Assembly: GCA_964534175.1 (NCBI GenBank)
Contig: CAZHNS010000009.1
Span: forward strand, 1 to 64,000
From: JAFGHJ01 sp964534175
GTDB lineage: Bacteria > Hydrothermota > UBA3072
DNA length: 64,000 nt
Reading direction: 5' to 3'
Part shown: in pieces, positions 16,508 through 25,914 of the stretch
Numbering within the stretch: position 1 is the stretch's first letter
Layout: each line of letters starts with the position of its first letter
Notes under the pieces: model-generated
What the model was told of the DNA's origin: nothing
Seen by the model: only the letters and a program-made list of their open reading frames with translations
Databases searched by the model: none
Program-made: the position numbers and the translations under genes

Positions 16508-18616
16508 TTACCTCGGGGTTGCATCCGGGAGTCCACCATCAACAGGAATAGTAGAACCCGTTGTTGGAGTCTGACGGGTCGCGAAGAATAGAACTACCTT
16601 TGCAACATGTTCAGCAGTTACTTTCACCTTAAGGAGGTTTCGCTTTCTATAATATTCCGGAAGCTTCTTCTCGGAGAGACCCCTTGCTCGCATGCGGTCC
16701 GGCCCAACTTCAGCCCATAATCCGGATTTCCGCTTACCGTGAGAAAATACTGCATCGGGAGAAATCATATTTACTCTCACATCCATCTCCGCAAACTCAA
16801 GGCTTGCAATTCGAGCTAGTTGATGTGATGCTGACTTTGTTGCACTGTAAGCTCCGAATTTGGCACCCGGTGCAAAAACGTTCTTAGTGGATATTACAAT
16901 TATATCTCCTCCCGTTCCCTGGACTTTGAAATGCTTTCCCGATTCAGATAGGATATTAAGCGTACCTTCAATATTTACCTGTTCCAGTTTACGAAAAGCT
17001 TCTGTATTCATATCCATGAGAGATGAAACGTGAGCAACACCAGCATTCACAACCACCAGATCAATTCCACCCCAATTTTGAACAACTTTTTCGAAACCAT
17101 TTTTAACTGATTTTGGATTTGTTACATCAAGACCAACACCAATGACTCTTTCTTCATACTTTTCCTTAAATTCATTTACCAATGAATCCAGATTATCCCC
17201 AGGTAAATCTGAAACAGCAACGTGACATCCTTCTTTAAGAAGTTCCTCGCAAATTCCACTTCCGATCGCTCCTGCAGCCCCGGTTATTATTGCAACAGAG
17301 CTCTTAAGAGGAAGTTTATCTTTCCTGTTGAGCTTCGCATGTTGAAGGCTTCGATATTCCATATCAAAGAGATACGCTTCATTCAACCCCTCGTATTTTC
17401 CAATTGAAGAAATCTTCATCTTAGCAGATAAAGTCGAAACAGTGATATCTCTTACTATATCAGCTGCTACTACATCCTTACCAGCGCATATTGCTCCTAA
17501 ACCGGGTATTAGAATCACTCGAGGCATTGAATCAAAACGATTGAGTTTTCCTTTTATTTTTTTTGAATAACGCTCGAAATATTCATCATATTTTTTGGCA
17601 TAATCTGCTATTGAATTCCTGATTTGTTCTCTTAATTTTTTATCATCATCATATTTAAGTTCGTTAATCCATAGTGGATAAGCTTTGGTTCTTATGAGAT
17701 GGTCGGTAGTCAGGGGAGGTGTGAGTGCGATTTCTTTACCCTTATATGAATCAACAAGGTTTAGAATTTCTTTTTTTATTAGAGGTCTAAGTATAAAACG
17801 CGAGTATGGCCAGTCAGTATTTCCCGTCGGGACAGCAAGAAGACCCTTAAGGATAGGAGCAACCTTCAGATACCTTTTACTGGCAATCGATAAAGGTGTA
17901 GTTGTTTTTACTTTTAAAGTTTTCACGCCTTTCTTCGATAAATAACGTTCCGCTTTTGTTACAAGTTCAATTGTCCTCTGGTATGATTCTCGGGCGGTCT
18001 CTCCCCAGGTAAGCAGTCCATGTTTCATTAGGACCATACCTTTACAATCCGGATTTTCGTAAAATGCACTAGCAGCAGCTTTCGCCAGCTCAAACCCCGG
18101 CTTTTTGTATTCCAGTATGATTACATCGCTACCCAAAGCATCCCGGATAATTTTTTCTCCATCAATTTGATTAGTTAAAGCTAGAATAGCGTTTGAGTGA
18201 GTGTGGTCGATGTATTTCACGGGTATAAAAGCATGCATCAGAGTTTCAATTGAGGGAGTTCTGTCGGTAGCATTGAGCCGATGTGTTAATATTTCATTAA
18301 CCATATCTTCATCGGAAAGTTTTTTTAGTTTTTGTAGTCGATTAAGATAATCAAGGTCAATTCCTGTGTATCCATCCGGTTCAATATTCGAAAGATCCTG
18401 ACCGGATGCCTTAACATAAACAACAGGAATTTTGTTCCCGAGAACACTTATGCATGTTCCTTTAACAGATGTATTCCCCCCGCCGTGAAGTACAAGTCCA
18501 CTTTCCTCTCCAATAAGTCTACTTGTATAGATTCGGAGAGCTAGATCTTTTCCGAATTTTTTACCGTATTTAGCGAGAAACTTAGATGCCTCTTTCCCGC
18601 ACCATCTATTTTTCAT
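16508..18616 (-). CDS. bifunctional class II aldolase / short-chain dehydrogenase (RhaD-ADH type)
   Basis: A 702-residue fusion. The N-terminal class II aldolase/adducin domain (to about residue 420) has the phosphate/substrate loop HGGGNTSVKG and metal histidines in DHTHSNAIL and KHGLLTWG. The C-terminal SDR domain has the NAD-binding GAAGAIGSG and catalytic YSATK, with VNAGVAHVSS and a final GSTIPVDGG. Fusions of this shape cleave rhamnulose-1-phosphate and reduce or oxidise lactaldehyde, but here there are no rhamnose isomerase or kinase genes nearby. Instead it overlaps by four bases an rpe-like gene, itself next to an lsrF homologue, so its sugar-phosphate substrate may differ. Confidence 0.88.
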   Translation of the reverse strand: MKNRWCGKEASKFLAKYGKKFGKDLALRIYTSRLIGEESGLVLHGGGNTSVKGTCISVLGNKIPVVYVKASGQDLSNIEPDGYTGIDLDYLNRLQKLKKLSDEDMVNEILTHRLNATDRTPSIETLMHAFIPVKYIDHTHSNAILALTNQIDGEKIIRDALGSDVIILEYKKPGFELAKAAASAFYENPDCKGMVLMKHGLLTWGETARESYQRTIELVTKAERYLSKKGVKTLKVKTTTPLSIASKRYLKVAPILKGLLAVPTGNTDWPYSRFILRPLIKKEILNLVDSYKGKEIALTPPLTTDHLIRTKAYPLWINELKYDDDKKLREQIRNSIADYAKKYDEYFERYSKKIKGKLNRFDSMPRVILIPGLGAICAGKDVVAADIVRDITVSTLSAKMKISSIGKYEGLNEAYLFDMEYRSLQHAKLNRKDKLPLKSSVAIITGAAGAIGSGICEELLKEGCHVAVSDLPGDNLDSLVNEFKEKYEERVIGVGLDVTNPKSVKNGFEKVVQNWGGIDLVVVNAGVAHVSSLMDMNTEAFRKLEQVNIEGTLNILSESGKHFKVQGTGGDIIVISTKNVFAPGAKFGAYSATKSASHQLARIASLEFAEMDVRVNMISPDAVFSHGKRKSGLWAEVGPDRMRARGLSEKKLPEYYRKRNLLKVKVTAEHVAKVVLFFATRQTPTTGSTIPVDGGLPDATPR

Positions 18617-19323
18617 TTAATTTCCTTTAACATAAACTGGATGTTCCCTACTGGATCCTTTCCATCAAATATCGCGCTTCCGCTAACCAGGATATCAGCC
18701 CCTACTTTAGCAAACTCGGAAATATTACTTTTTTTAATACCTCCATCAAGACATAGTAGGATTTCCTTGTCAGAAGTAGAAATCAATTCCTTGACTTCCA
18801 TAAATTTATCCGCATAAGAATCAAAGAAAGGGAATCCTTTTAAATGAATATCTACAGCAAGGACAACAATCATTTCAATATTATCAAGCAACCCTTTAAT
18901 ATGCTCAACAGGCGTATCGGGATCAACGGCAATGCCTCTTATTAATCCCCTCTCCGGGTCGTTTTTATTCTCCATTTTACCAAGATTCTTGAAAATCAAA
19001 TTGACATCCTCCGGAGACTCCATATGAATAGTAATCATGTCAGCACCAGCATCTACATATTCCCGGATTTTTTCTTCCGGACTCCTAATCATTAAATGAA
19101 CATCTTTTAACAATTTAGTTTTTACAGCTTTTATAAATACTGGACCCACCGTTAATCTTTCTACAAAGCATCCATCCATAATATCAAAATGCATTAACTT
19201 TATATCTGTACCTTCGAGTAATTCAACTTCTCTACCAATTTCTAAAAAGTCGGCCGATGTTATCCCCACACTGAGCGTGGGCGAACTTCTGAGAAGAAGA
19301 TTAAAGGCTTTATTGGCCGACAT
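18613..19323 (-). CDS. ribulose-phosphate 3-epimerase family protein (LsrE-like context)
   Basis: A 236-residue TIM-barrel epimerase: catalytic Asp in MHFDIMDGCFV, metal His in KDVHLMIRSPEE, TIHMESPED, and the C-terminal phosphate-binding CLDGGIKKSN with GADILVSGSAIFDG. The N-terminus (SSPTLSVGITSADFLEIG) is longer and more divergent than housekeeping Rpe (PSILSADF). In Salmonella an Rpe homologue (lsrE) lies in the lsr operon with lsrF, the same pairing as here. Whether this enzyme acts on pentose phosphates or on a product of the neighbouring aldolase is unknown. Gap to lsrF is nine bases. Confidence 0.85.
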   Translation of the reverse strand: MSANKAFNLLLRSSPTLSVGITSADFLEIGREVELLEGTDIKLMHFDIMDGCFVERLTVGPVFIKAVKTKLLKDVHLMIRSPEEKIREYVDAGADMITIHMESPEDVNLIFKNLGKMENKNDPERGLIRGIAVDPDTPVEHIKGLLDNIEMIVVLAVDIHLKGFPFFDSYADKFMEVKELISTSDKEILLCLDGGIKKSNISEFAKVGADILVSGSAIFDGKDPVGNIQFMLKEIK

Positions 19324-19332
19324 GAACTATCT

Positions 19333-20217
19333 TTACTTCTTTCCTTTCTTTAAAGTTTTATATAACTCATACGCTTCTTTAGGAGACATATTTTCATGGA
19401 CAACTTTTCTTACTGCCTGAATCATCGCAATTGGAGCTTCAGTTTGAAATATGTTACGTCCCATATCGACTCCACAGGCGCCCTGCTGGATTGCGTTGTA
19501 TGCCATCTTGAGTGCATCAAGTTCCGGAACCTTTTTCCCGCCAGCTATAACTATAGGAACAGGACAAGCTGCCGTTACGGTTTCAAAATCTTCAGGGACA
19601 TAATATGTCTTGACATAAGACGCTCCCAGTTCAGCACATATTCTCGTTGCCAGGCGCATATATTTAGCGTCCCGTTTCATCTTTTTACCTACCGCAGTAA
19701 CACCAAGAACAGGAATGCCATATTTGTGACCCATGTCCACAAGTCGTGTCAGGTTATGTATCGATTTGGTTTCAAACTCACCTCCAATAAAAACCTGAAC
19801 TGCAAGTGCTGCAACATTAAGACGTATTGCATCTTCTATATCAACGGCAATCTCCTCATTTGAGAGCTCTTTAAGTATGCTCGGACCGCCGCTTGCTCTA
19901 AGAACGACCCCTTTTGTAAAAGTTGGAGGAATAGTCGAGCGTAGTATTCCTCGTGTACACATCAAGGTATCAGCATATGGAAGCAGTGGCACAATACTTA
20001 CATCGATTCTTTCCAAACCTGTGGTCGGACCGAGAAAATATCCGTGATCAACGGCAAGCATCACAGTTCGATTGGTATTGGGATTGAAAATATTTGAAAA
20101 TCTATTTTTCATACCCCATGCAATTGAGTTTGAGCCGCGAAGTGTAAAAGGCTCGTTCTTCATGGGGATATCCAGGTGATAATTGTGAGTTTTTTGAATT
20201 CCTTCTTTGTCTGCCAT
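19333..20217 (-). CDS. lsrF: 3-hydroxy-5-phosphonooxypentane-2,4-dione thiolase family aldolase (LsrF)
   Basis: A 294-residue DeoC/FbaB-type TIM barrel closely resembling E. coli LsrF, including TVMLAVDHGYFLGPTTGLER, CTRGILRSTIPP, and the Schiff-base lysine in ASYVKTYYV followed by VPIVIAGGKK and GVDMGRNIFQ. LsrF transfers an acetyl group from phosphorylated, isomerised AI-2 to CoA, yielding DHAP and acetyl-CoA. I start it at the ATG of 20217 (MADKEGIQ) because AAAGGAGG lies just upstream and the alignment with LsrF begins there; an upstream in-frame ATG at 20289 falls inside the promoter. No lsrK, lsrR, lsrG or transporter genes are in the window. Confidence 0.88.
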   Translation of the reverse strand: MADKEGIQKTHNYHLDIPMKNEPFTLRGSNSIAWGMKNRFSNIFNPNTNRTVMLAVDHGYFLGPTTGLERIDVSIVPLLPYADTLMCTRGILRSTIPPTFTKGVVLRASGGPSILKELSNEEIAVDIEDAIRLNVAALAVQVFIGGEFETKSIHNLTRLVDMGHKYGIPVLGVTAVGKKMKRDAKYMRLATRICAELGASYVKTYYVPEDFETVTAACPVPIVIAGGKKVPELDALKMAYNAIQQGACGVDMGRNIFQTEAPIAMIQAVRKVVHENMSPKEAYELYKTLKKGKK

Positions 20218-20260
20218 GGCTTGTCCTCCTTTTATTTTATAGCCCTTTCTTATATCTGGC

Positions 20261-20289
20261 ATTATAAATATAGATTCTCCCTCTGTCAA
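20261..20289 (-). promoter_or_regulatory. promoter of the lsrF operon
   Basis: Minus strand: TTGACA (20284-20289), 17 bp, TATAAT (20261-20266), both consensus. The leader of about 40 bases ends in AAAGGAGG before the ATG at 20217. Confidence 0.75.
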
Positions 20290-20320
20290 GGTGAAGAAAA
20301 CCTGTAGATCCTTCGGATCA

Positions 20321-20455
20321 GTTAATTGGGCAATTAGTAAATTTGTTAATTAGTAAAAAAGCTACAAGTCCTACATGTGTGATTTTTTTTATTATTTCTG
20401 CGGTTAGCGGATAGCCGCCAGCGGAAAATCTCTGTGTGCTCTGTGGTTTATTTTT
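20321..20455. repeat. degenerate short-word repeats
   Basis: Contains GTTAATTGGGCAATTAGTAA and TTTGTTAATTAGTAA words, GCGGTTAGCGGATAGCCGCC and CTCTGTGTGCTCTGTGG, three of the window's word families in one spacer. Confidence 0.55.
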
Positions 20456-20469
20456 TCAGGGGCAGGGGT

Positions 20470-21096
20470 TTACAAATTCGCGAAATCACCAATCCCGATA
20501 CTAAACTTCACATACCACTGGTGAAGAGGCATCTCTGGAGCGTTCTGTATCTCTATCTCCTCCATTCCCTCTAAAACCAATTGCGGTGTACGTAAGCTAT
20601 ATACATAACCGGTAGAAACACCACCAGCCAGATAATCCGATATAGCTAAAATCACACCCGTACTTGCCGAGAGAACGAAAGAGGAACCTTTGTAGTTAAC
20701 GCTTCCTTCGGGATTCGAAAGTGACCCGGTGAAATCGATTATTTCATCCTCTTTAACTGATTTCAAGTTTACCGAAGAATATCCACCCCCACCGCTCAAG
20801 AAAAAGATAAGACGGGAAAAGCTAACTGCGTAACCTAATTCAATCAATTTAGAATCAAAAGAAAGGTCCATCAACAGTGAATCTAAATCTGCTGTTTCAC
20901 TTCCTTTCAATGATTTCATACCCAGAGCAAGGTTGTTTTCAATTAGAAGTAAACTCCAACTCCACCCCCATTCCTTTTCCTTGAATCCTTGAGTAGACTC
21001 AATTCTTTCATTTAATTTATCGATTGTATAATGGGCAGTGTAATCCTTATCCACAGATATGATTCCGGTAGAAAGCCCTAGTATTAGCAGCAACAT
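20470..21096 (-). CDS. predicted small outer-membrane barrel protein
   Basis: A 208-residue protein I do not recognise. It opens with a short hydrophobic signal-like segment (MLLLILGLSTGIISV) and then shows amphipathic beta strands with glycine/serine turns (LIFFLSGGGGYSSV, FVLSASTGVILAISDYLAGGVSTGYVYSL), ending in WYVKFSIGIGDF. It directly follows another barrel-like gene (no intervening base) and is the last gene of the efflux operon. GGGGAGA precedes the ATG by nine bases. Its role may be structural or accessory to the efflux system; no function is assigned. Confidence 0.6.
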   Translation of the reverse strand: MLLLILGLSTGIISVDKDYTAHYTIDKLNERIESTQGFKEKEWGWSWSLLLIENNLALGMKSLKGSETADLDSLLMDLSFDSKLIELGYAVSFSRLIFFLSGGGGYSSVNLKSVKEDEIIDFTGSLSNPEGSVNYKGSSFVLSASTGVILAISDYLAGGVSTGYVYSLRTPQLVLEGMEEIEIQNAPEMPLHQWYVKFSIGIGDFANL

Positions 21097-21684
21097 TCAA
21101 AAATTTCTCCCCAATCTAAATACATACTCTACAATCCATTCATTATCATCACCGTTTCCAAAACCCTCTATCCAATCTTTGTTCTCGGAAAAAATAAAAT
21201 CTGAAAAGGCTTCTGCCGATATAACAAAGCCGGCTAATTCACCCCTCAGGCCAGCTCCTCCACCAAGAGACAGGCTAAAACCCTCAAACTCATTACCGTT
21301 AAGACTTGTAACCACCTCACCTCCACTTACAAATCTCCAGCTACTAAAACCCAATCGCCCTGATAGATATGGGGAAAGCACAATCCTGAATGGAATCCAG
21401 TTAACGGAAAAACTCCCACTTAAATTCTCAAAATCTTCACCGACTACTTCCGAAAAGAACTGCCGCTCTCCGAGAGAATCATACATAAAAGCCATAGTTC
21501 GAGTTGAAGCAGTAGCTGTCCCTTTCTGAATGGAAAAACTGTAATTCAGATTCGGGTTTATATAAAAATCACAAAAAACCCCAAAAGAAGGTCCAAATTC
21601 CGGAGAAACAATATCGTTACCCTTCAATTCAAACATCCCGCCTTCAAGTCCGACCGTAAATGAGAACAAAATATAAAATATCAT
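21097..21684 (-). CDS. predicted outer-membrane beta-barrel protein
   Basis: A 195-residue exported protein with a signal segment (MIFYILFSFTVGLEGG) and repeated amphipathic strands (FGVFCDFYINPNLNYSFSI, IVLSPYLSGRLGFSSWRF, FSLSLGGGAGLRGEL). It ends in VEYVFRLGRNF, an aromatic C-terminus typical of BAM substrates. I choose the ATG at 21684, preceded by GGAGG and overlapping the upstream stop as ATGA, rather than a GTG at 21699. It is unrelated to TolC and lies between the PII-like gene and a second barrel gene. Function unknown. Confidence 0.62.
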   Translation of the reverse strand: MIFYILFSFTVGLEGGMFELKGNDIVSPEFGPSFGVFCDFYINPNLNYSFSIQKGTATASTRTMAFMYDSLGERQFFSEVVGEDFENLSGSFSVNWIPFRIVLSPYLSGRLGFSSWRFVSGGEVVTSLNGNEFEGFSLSLGGGAGLRGELAGFVISAEAFSDFIFSENKDWIEGFGNGDDNEWIVEYVFRLGRNF

Positions 21685-21983
21685 AAATAACCTCCGCACC
21701 TTTCTTCAATTTCCTTTACCGTAAGCAAGAAACCTTCCTTAATCCATTCATCTTTTTTTTCTTCAATTTTCTTTCGAAAACTTTCAAAACCCTTATCATC
21801 AAGGCAAAACTTATACTGCGCAAAGTACCCCGGCCATATATGTGTATCAAGCTTGGGATCAGTACCCTTCAATTTTCCAATAACTTTAGGAATCATAAAA
21901 TACTCATCAACTTTTTCTTCTTCTAGTACTTCTTGGAACTGATCCTCTAACCCCATAAATATGACAACTTCAATCTGTTTCAT
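21681..21983 (-). CDS. PII-like transporter-associated protein (PG0541 family)
   Basis: A 100-residue cytoplasmic protein: MKQIEVVIFMGLEDQFQEVLEE, then THIWPGYFAQYKFCLDD and a cysteine-containing end EERCGGYL. Size, ferredoxin-like pattern and position directly after an RND pump gene match the PG0541 family of PII-like proteins seen beside RND transporters in Bacteroidetes-like genomes; this assignment is from memory of the family. PII-like proteins usually bind small ligands and regulate membrane transporters, so a sensing role for the pump is plausible. It overlaps its neighbours by four bases on both sides. Confidence 0.62.
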   Translation of the reverse strand: MKQIEVVIFMGLEDQFQEVLEEEKVDEYFMIPKVIGKLKGTDPKLDTHIWPGYFAQYKFCLDDKGFESFRKKIEEKKDEWIKEGFLLTVKEIEERCGGYL

Positions 21984-24900
21984 TCTGACAATCTCCTTTT
22001 TAACTTTGATTCAAAAATCATATATAAAGTCGGAATTAAAAGCAGCGTTATGAAGGACGAAACAATCATACCCCCAACAACAGAAATACCGAGGGATTTC
22101 CATAAAACTGAACCGCTACCGGTAGAAAAGGCAAGAGGCAAAAGTCCAAAAACTGTAGTACCTGTAGTCATAAGTATAGGTCTTAATCTTCTTTTAGCGC
22201 CGGTTTTAACAGCTTCCATCAAATCCATACCCCTTTTACGCAGGATATTGAAGTAATCTATCATAACGATAGCATTGTTAACAACGATACCAACAAGCAT
22301 CGCTATGCCAACCATACCCATAAGACTCATAGATTGAAAACTCACCCAGTAAGCAAGAGAGACTCCTACGAAAGCAAAAGGTACAGAAAACATTATTATG
22401 AAAGGATCAAAGAAAGACTCAAACTGCGCAGCCATAACAAGATATACAAGAATGATACCGAGCAATATAGCAAAAATCAGACTGCCAAAAGTTTCTCCCT
22501 GCTGCTCAACCTGACCCGCATAATTAATATTCAATCCCTTGGGTATGACAAAAGAATCTACAACTTTCTTAACATCTCTCATAACATTTCCAAGCGCTCC
22601 AGAAACGCTTATCTTTAATACCACCATTCGTTCTTTATTCTTTCTTTCGACCGAAAGCGAAGCTCTCTTCTCTACGGGTTCTAGAAAATTGGATATATGA
22701 ACAGGCATTCCCACTTGACTAACAAGCTGTAAATTATCTATGGTTTCAAAGGAATTTCTGCTCTCATCATCAAGCCTAACAATTATAGGATATTCTATAC
22801 CTTCTTCACTGAATTTGCCAATCTCCGTACCGTAAAATGCGGTCCTGAGCTCCGAACCAGCCGTATAAGCAGAAAACCCGTATGAATACATCTCTGAAAG
22901 TCGGGGATCCAGCCATAATTCCCTTCCGCCTTTTTTTCTGGAAACCTCAATAGAGGAAATACCTCTCACAGATACAAGTGCTTCTCTTAAAACCTCTGCT
23001 AGAGAATCGGCTTTTTCTAGATCGTCTCCGATTATTTCAACTTCAATAGGTGCACCTCCAAAAACGCCCTCATCGTCTCCACCGAACATTCCGCCTATAA
23101 CGGAAAACTTGACTCTCTTTATCCCAGGAATATCAGCAACTTTTTCATTAAGTTCATCGGCGATTTGGAATTTAGATTTTTCTGTTTTTCCCATTGTGCT
23201 ATATAAAGTAATCCAGTGAGACCCCTTTGCTCCTCCAAAAATATCTCCAGTACCACCTGCCTGTACCGTGACACTTTTCGTTTCAGGAACTTCTTTCCAC
23301 ATAAGTTCTTCTATTTTCTTAGCCATCTCGTTTGTCTTTTCTACTCTTGTTCCTATAGGAAGTTCGATGTTTGCCTGCAACTGGTCGCTACCAGGATTTG
23401 GAAAGAAATCCATTGGAACGAACCTAAATAGGAACATACCAATGATAAAGATAACAATAAATATACCTAATAGCTTTCCTCTACGCGTAAGAGCCCAATC
23501 TAACATTCCGGAATAACCAGATTCAAGCTTACCGAAAAATCTGTCAGCAAAACCTTCTTCCTTCTTCATTTTTAGGAATCTGGACGAAAGCATTGGTGCA
23601 AGTGTAATAGCAGTCAGAAAAGATACTGAAAGCATTAAAGGCATCGTTATTGCAAGTTCCTTAAACATAACAGCTACAAGTCCTCTTGTAAGCATTAAGG
23701 GTAAAAATATAACAATTGTCGTTACAGTCGATGCAAGTATTGCCTGGGAGACTTCCTGCGCGCCAAATATAGAAGCTTCTTTACGCGTCTCCCCGGATTC
23801 CCTATGACGGAAAACGTTTTCCAGAACAACAACGGCATTATCAACCACCATACCCACAGCGATAGCAATTGCAGAAAGGGATATAATATTTAGACTGCTG
23901 TCCGATAAATACAGATATATAAAAGAAATAATCAAAGAAACCGGAATAGCCACAGCAATAATTATACTTGCTCTTATATTCCCAAGGAGCAGAAAAGAAA
24001 CAACAAGGACAAGAAGAATTGCTATAGATATAGTATTTACAAGATTACTTATAGAATCTTCAACCATTTCCGAGAGATCAAAAATAACCTCAAAGTTAAG
24101 CCCGGGATATCTCTCCCCAAGTTCTTCCACCCTTTTCTTAACCAATTTCGCAACCTCTACAGTATTTCCTCCGGATTTCTTAAATATACCGAACATAGCC
24201 GCATCCTTTCCATTTCTTCTAAAATATCCGTCTTTTTCTCCTACACCCCAGCTAACAGTCGCGATATCTCTTAACTCCACCAACTTACCATTATTATACC
24301 CAACTACAACTTTTTCGATATCTTCAAGGTTTTCAAATTTTCCTGGAAGCCTTAGACTGTACTCTATTCCTCCCTGTTCTAACTTACCAACAGGAAAATT
24401 TAGATTATTGGCTTGCAGAACCTGCGTAACCTGCATCAGAGAAACTCCAAGCTGCTCAAGCCTTACCTGTGAAATATCGATGTTAATTTGTTTCGATTCA
24501 CCTCCACCCCAATAATCTGCGGAACCGACTCCGGGTACTCTCGAAAGTTCATCCAAAACTCTGTCTTCAACTATACTCTTAATATCAACACCCGGATTCT
24601 CTGTCGACACGGTAAAACCAATGACCGGAGCCATCGAACCGGATATCTTAAACAACATAGGGTCTCCCGCATCATCAGGCAATATAGCGAACCCCAAGGC
24701 ATCTCTCAAATCATTTGCAGCTTCATCAAGGTTGGTACCGTATTCAAACTCAAGGGAAATAATGGACATGTTTTCCCTTGAATCGGATTTAATTGTTTTA
24801 AGATTTGCTACATTACCAAGCGCATCTTCCAATTCCTTCGAAACTTCTTCTTCAACATCTAACGCTGATGCTCCTCTGTATTCGGTCATTACCATTAAAG

Positions 24901-25024
24901 TAGGAAGCGTAACATCAGGATACAAAGAAACAGGGAGATTAGACCATCCGAATAATCCCAAAAGAACCAGAACAATAAAACCGACAGCAGTTAAAACAGG
25001 ACGATTTACTGCTCCTTGTATCAT
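21980..25024 (-). CDS. RND-family efflux transporter permease (AcrB-like)
   Basis: A 1014-residue inner-membrane pump with the duplicated RND architecture: a first helix (VLTAVGFIVLVLLGLFGW), a large periplasmic loop, six helices, a second loop and six more helices. The proton-relay helix reads GMVVDNAVVVLENVF, where the second Asp of the E. coli AcrB pair is Asn, as is common in HAE-type pumps outside Proteobacteria. The late motif GIVVNNAIVMIDYFN is also typical. It pairs with the MFP and TolC genes upstream through four-base overlaps. Substrates are probably drugs or lipophilic compounds; none can be named. Confidence 0.95.
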   Translation of the reverse strand: MIQGAVNRPVLTAVGFIVLVLLGLFGWSNLPVSLYPDVTLPTLMVMTEYRGASALDVEEEVSKELEDALGNVANLKTIKSDSRENMSIISLEFEYGTNLDEAANDLRDALGFAILPDDAGDPMLFKISGSMAPVIGFTVSTENPGVDIKSIVEDRVLDELSRVPGVGSADYWGGGESKQINIDISQVRLEQLGVSLMQVTQVLQANNLNFPVGKLEQGGIEYSLRLPGKFENLEDIEKVVVGYNNGKLVELRDIATVSWGVGEKDGYFRRNGKDAAMFGIFKKSGGNTVEVAKLVKKRVEELGERYPGLNFEVIFDLSEMVEDSISNLVNTISIAILLVLVVSFLLLGNIRASIIIAVAIPVSLIISFIYLYLSDSSLNIISLSAIAIAVGMVVDNAVVVLENVFRHRESGETRKEASIFGAQEVSQAILASTVTTIVIFLPLMLTRGLVAVMFKELAITMPLMLSVSFLTAITLAPMLSSRFLKMKKEEGFADRFFGKLESGYSGMLDWALTRRGKLLGIFIVIFIIGMFLFRFVPMDFFPNPGSDQLQANIELPIGTRVEKTNEMAKKIEELMWKEVPETKSVTVQAGGTGDIFGGAKGSHWITLYSTMGKTEKSKFQIADELNEKVADIPGIKRVKFSVIGGMFGGDDEGVFGGAPIEVEIIGDDLEKADSLAEVLREALVSVRGISSIEVSRKKGGRELWLDPRLSEMYSYGFSAYTAGSELRTAFYGTEIGKFSEEGIEYPIIVRLDDESRNSFETIDNLQLVSQVGMPVHISNFLEPVEKRASLSVERKNKERMVVLKISVSGALGNVMRDVKKVVDSFVIPKGLNINYAGQVEQQGETFGSLIFAILLGIILVYLVMAAQFESFFDPFIIMFSVPFAFVGVSLAYWVSFQSMSLMGMVGIAMLVGIVVNNAIVMIDYFNILRKRGMDLMEAVKTGAKRRLRPILMTTGTTVFGLLPLAFSTGSGSVLWKSLGISVVGGMIVSSFITLLLIPTLYMIFESKLKRRLSE

Positions 25025-25914
25025 CTTATCTCCTTTATATCTATTTTTGCACTATCTTTGACAATATTCTGCCCTACAACAATAACAGTATCACCGGCAG
25101 AAACACCTTCCCTTATAATCAAACTATTACCGTTAGTAAAACCAACACTAACTGGCGAAAGTAAAGCTATGCCTTTTTTAGCTTTGAAAACATATTTGTC
25201 AACCAACCCGATTACCGCGTCTATCGGAAGGGAAATGGCATTATTTTCACGCGCGACTTCTACCCAGACCTTGGCAAACATTCCTGGAAGAATTTCTTTT
25301 TTGGTATTTGGCACGACTCCCACGACATGCTGCGTCCTGCTGCTCGAATTGTAAAAAACAGAAGCTTCTTCAACTTTACCTTCAAACATTTTAGAAAGAG
25401 AAGAAATCTCAACTTTTAACGGCAATCCCTCCTTGATATAAAATTTCTCCGGAACATCAAATTCAACTTTTATTCGGTCGATTCTCGCAACTTCAGCCAG
25501 AGGAGGTTCAGGAAACATGGGATCCTGCTGACGAATAAGCTGTCCTTTGTCAACAGAACGTAAAGAAATAATACCAGGTATAGTACTTTTAACGGCAATC
25601 GGCTCTCTCTCAACCCCGGGTACATCCTGCTCCAGATAAGCTATAATCTGGTCTTTTTTCACCCACTGACCGTTTCCAACTGCATACTTTAGAAATCTTC
25701 CGGGTATATCGGGAAAAATTTGAGCCTGTTCTATGCCTTCTACCTGGGACGAAAAACTCATAATCTTAACAGCATCTTTAACTTTGGCAGTAGTAACAAC
25801 TACAGGAACATCTTTAACTTCTTCTTCAACTTTCGCTGCAGACATTTTCATTCTTATTAATCCGGGTATACCTAAAAGCAAAACAATAACAATAATAAAA
25901 ATCCACTTTTTCAT
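25021..25914 (-). CDS. periplasmic adaptor (membrane fusion) subunit of the RND pump
   Basis: A 297-residue HlyD/AcrA-type adaptor: single N-terminal membrane anchor (WIFIIVIVLLLGIPGLI), split biotinyl-lipoyl domain (DIPGRFLKYAVGNGQWVKKDQIIAYLEQ and STIPGIISLRSVDKGQLIRQ), a beta-barrel domain and a membrane-proximal end (GVSAGDTVIVVGQNIVKDSAKI). The helical hairpin is very short, so the protein is smaller than AcrA. It overlaps tolC-like and RND genes by four bases each. Confidence 0.92.
   Translation of the reverse strand: MKKWIFIIVIVLLLGIPGLIRMKMSAAKVEEEVKDVPVVVTTAKVKDAVKIMSFSSQVEGIEQAQIFPDIPGRFLKYAVGNGQWVKKDQIIAYLEQDVPGVEREPIAVKSTIPGIISLRSVDKGQLIRQQDPMFPEPPLAEVARIDRIKVEFDVPEKFYIKEGLPLKVEISSLSKMFEGKVEEASVFYNSSSRTQHVVGVVPNTKKEILPGMFAKVWVEVARENNAISLPIDAVIGLVDKYVFKAKKGIALLSPVSVGFTNGNSLIIREGVSAGDTVIVVGQNIVKDSAKIDIKEIR

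Noticed and set aside
20218..20289. N-terminal extension of LsrF to an upstream ATG
   Set aside because: The extension contains the -35/-10 boxes and the ribosome site of the operon; homology begins at 20217.
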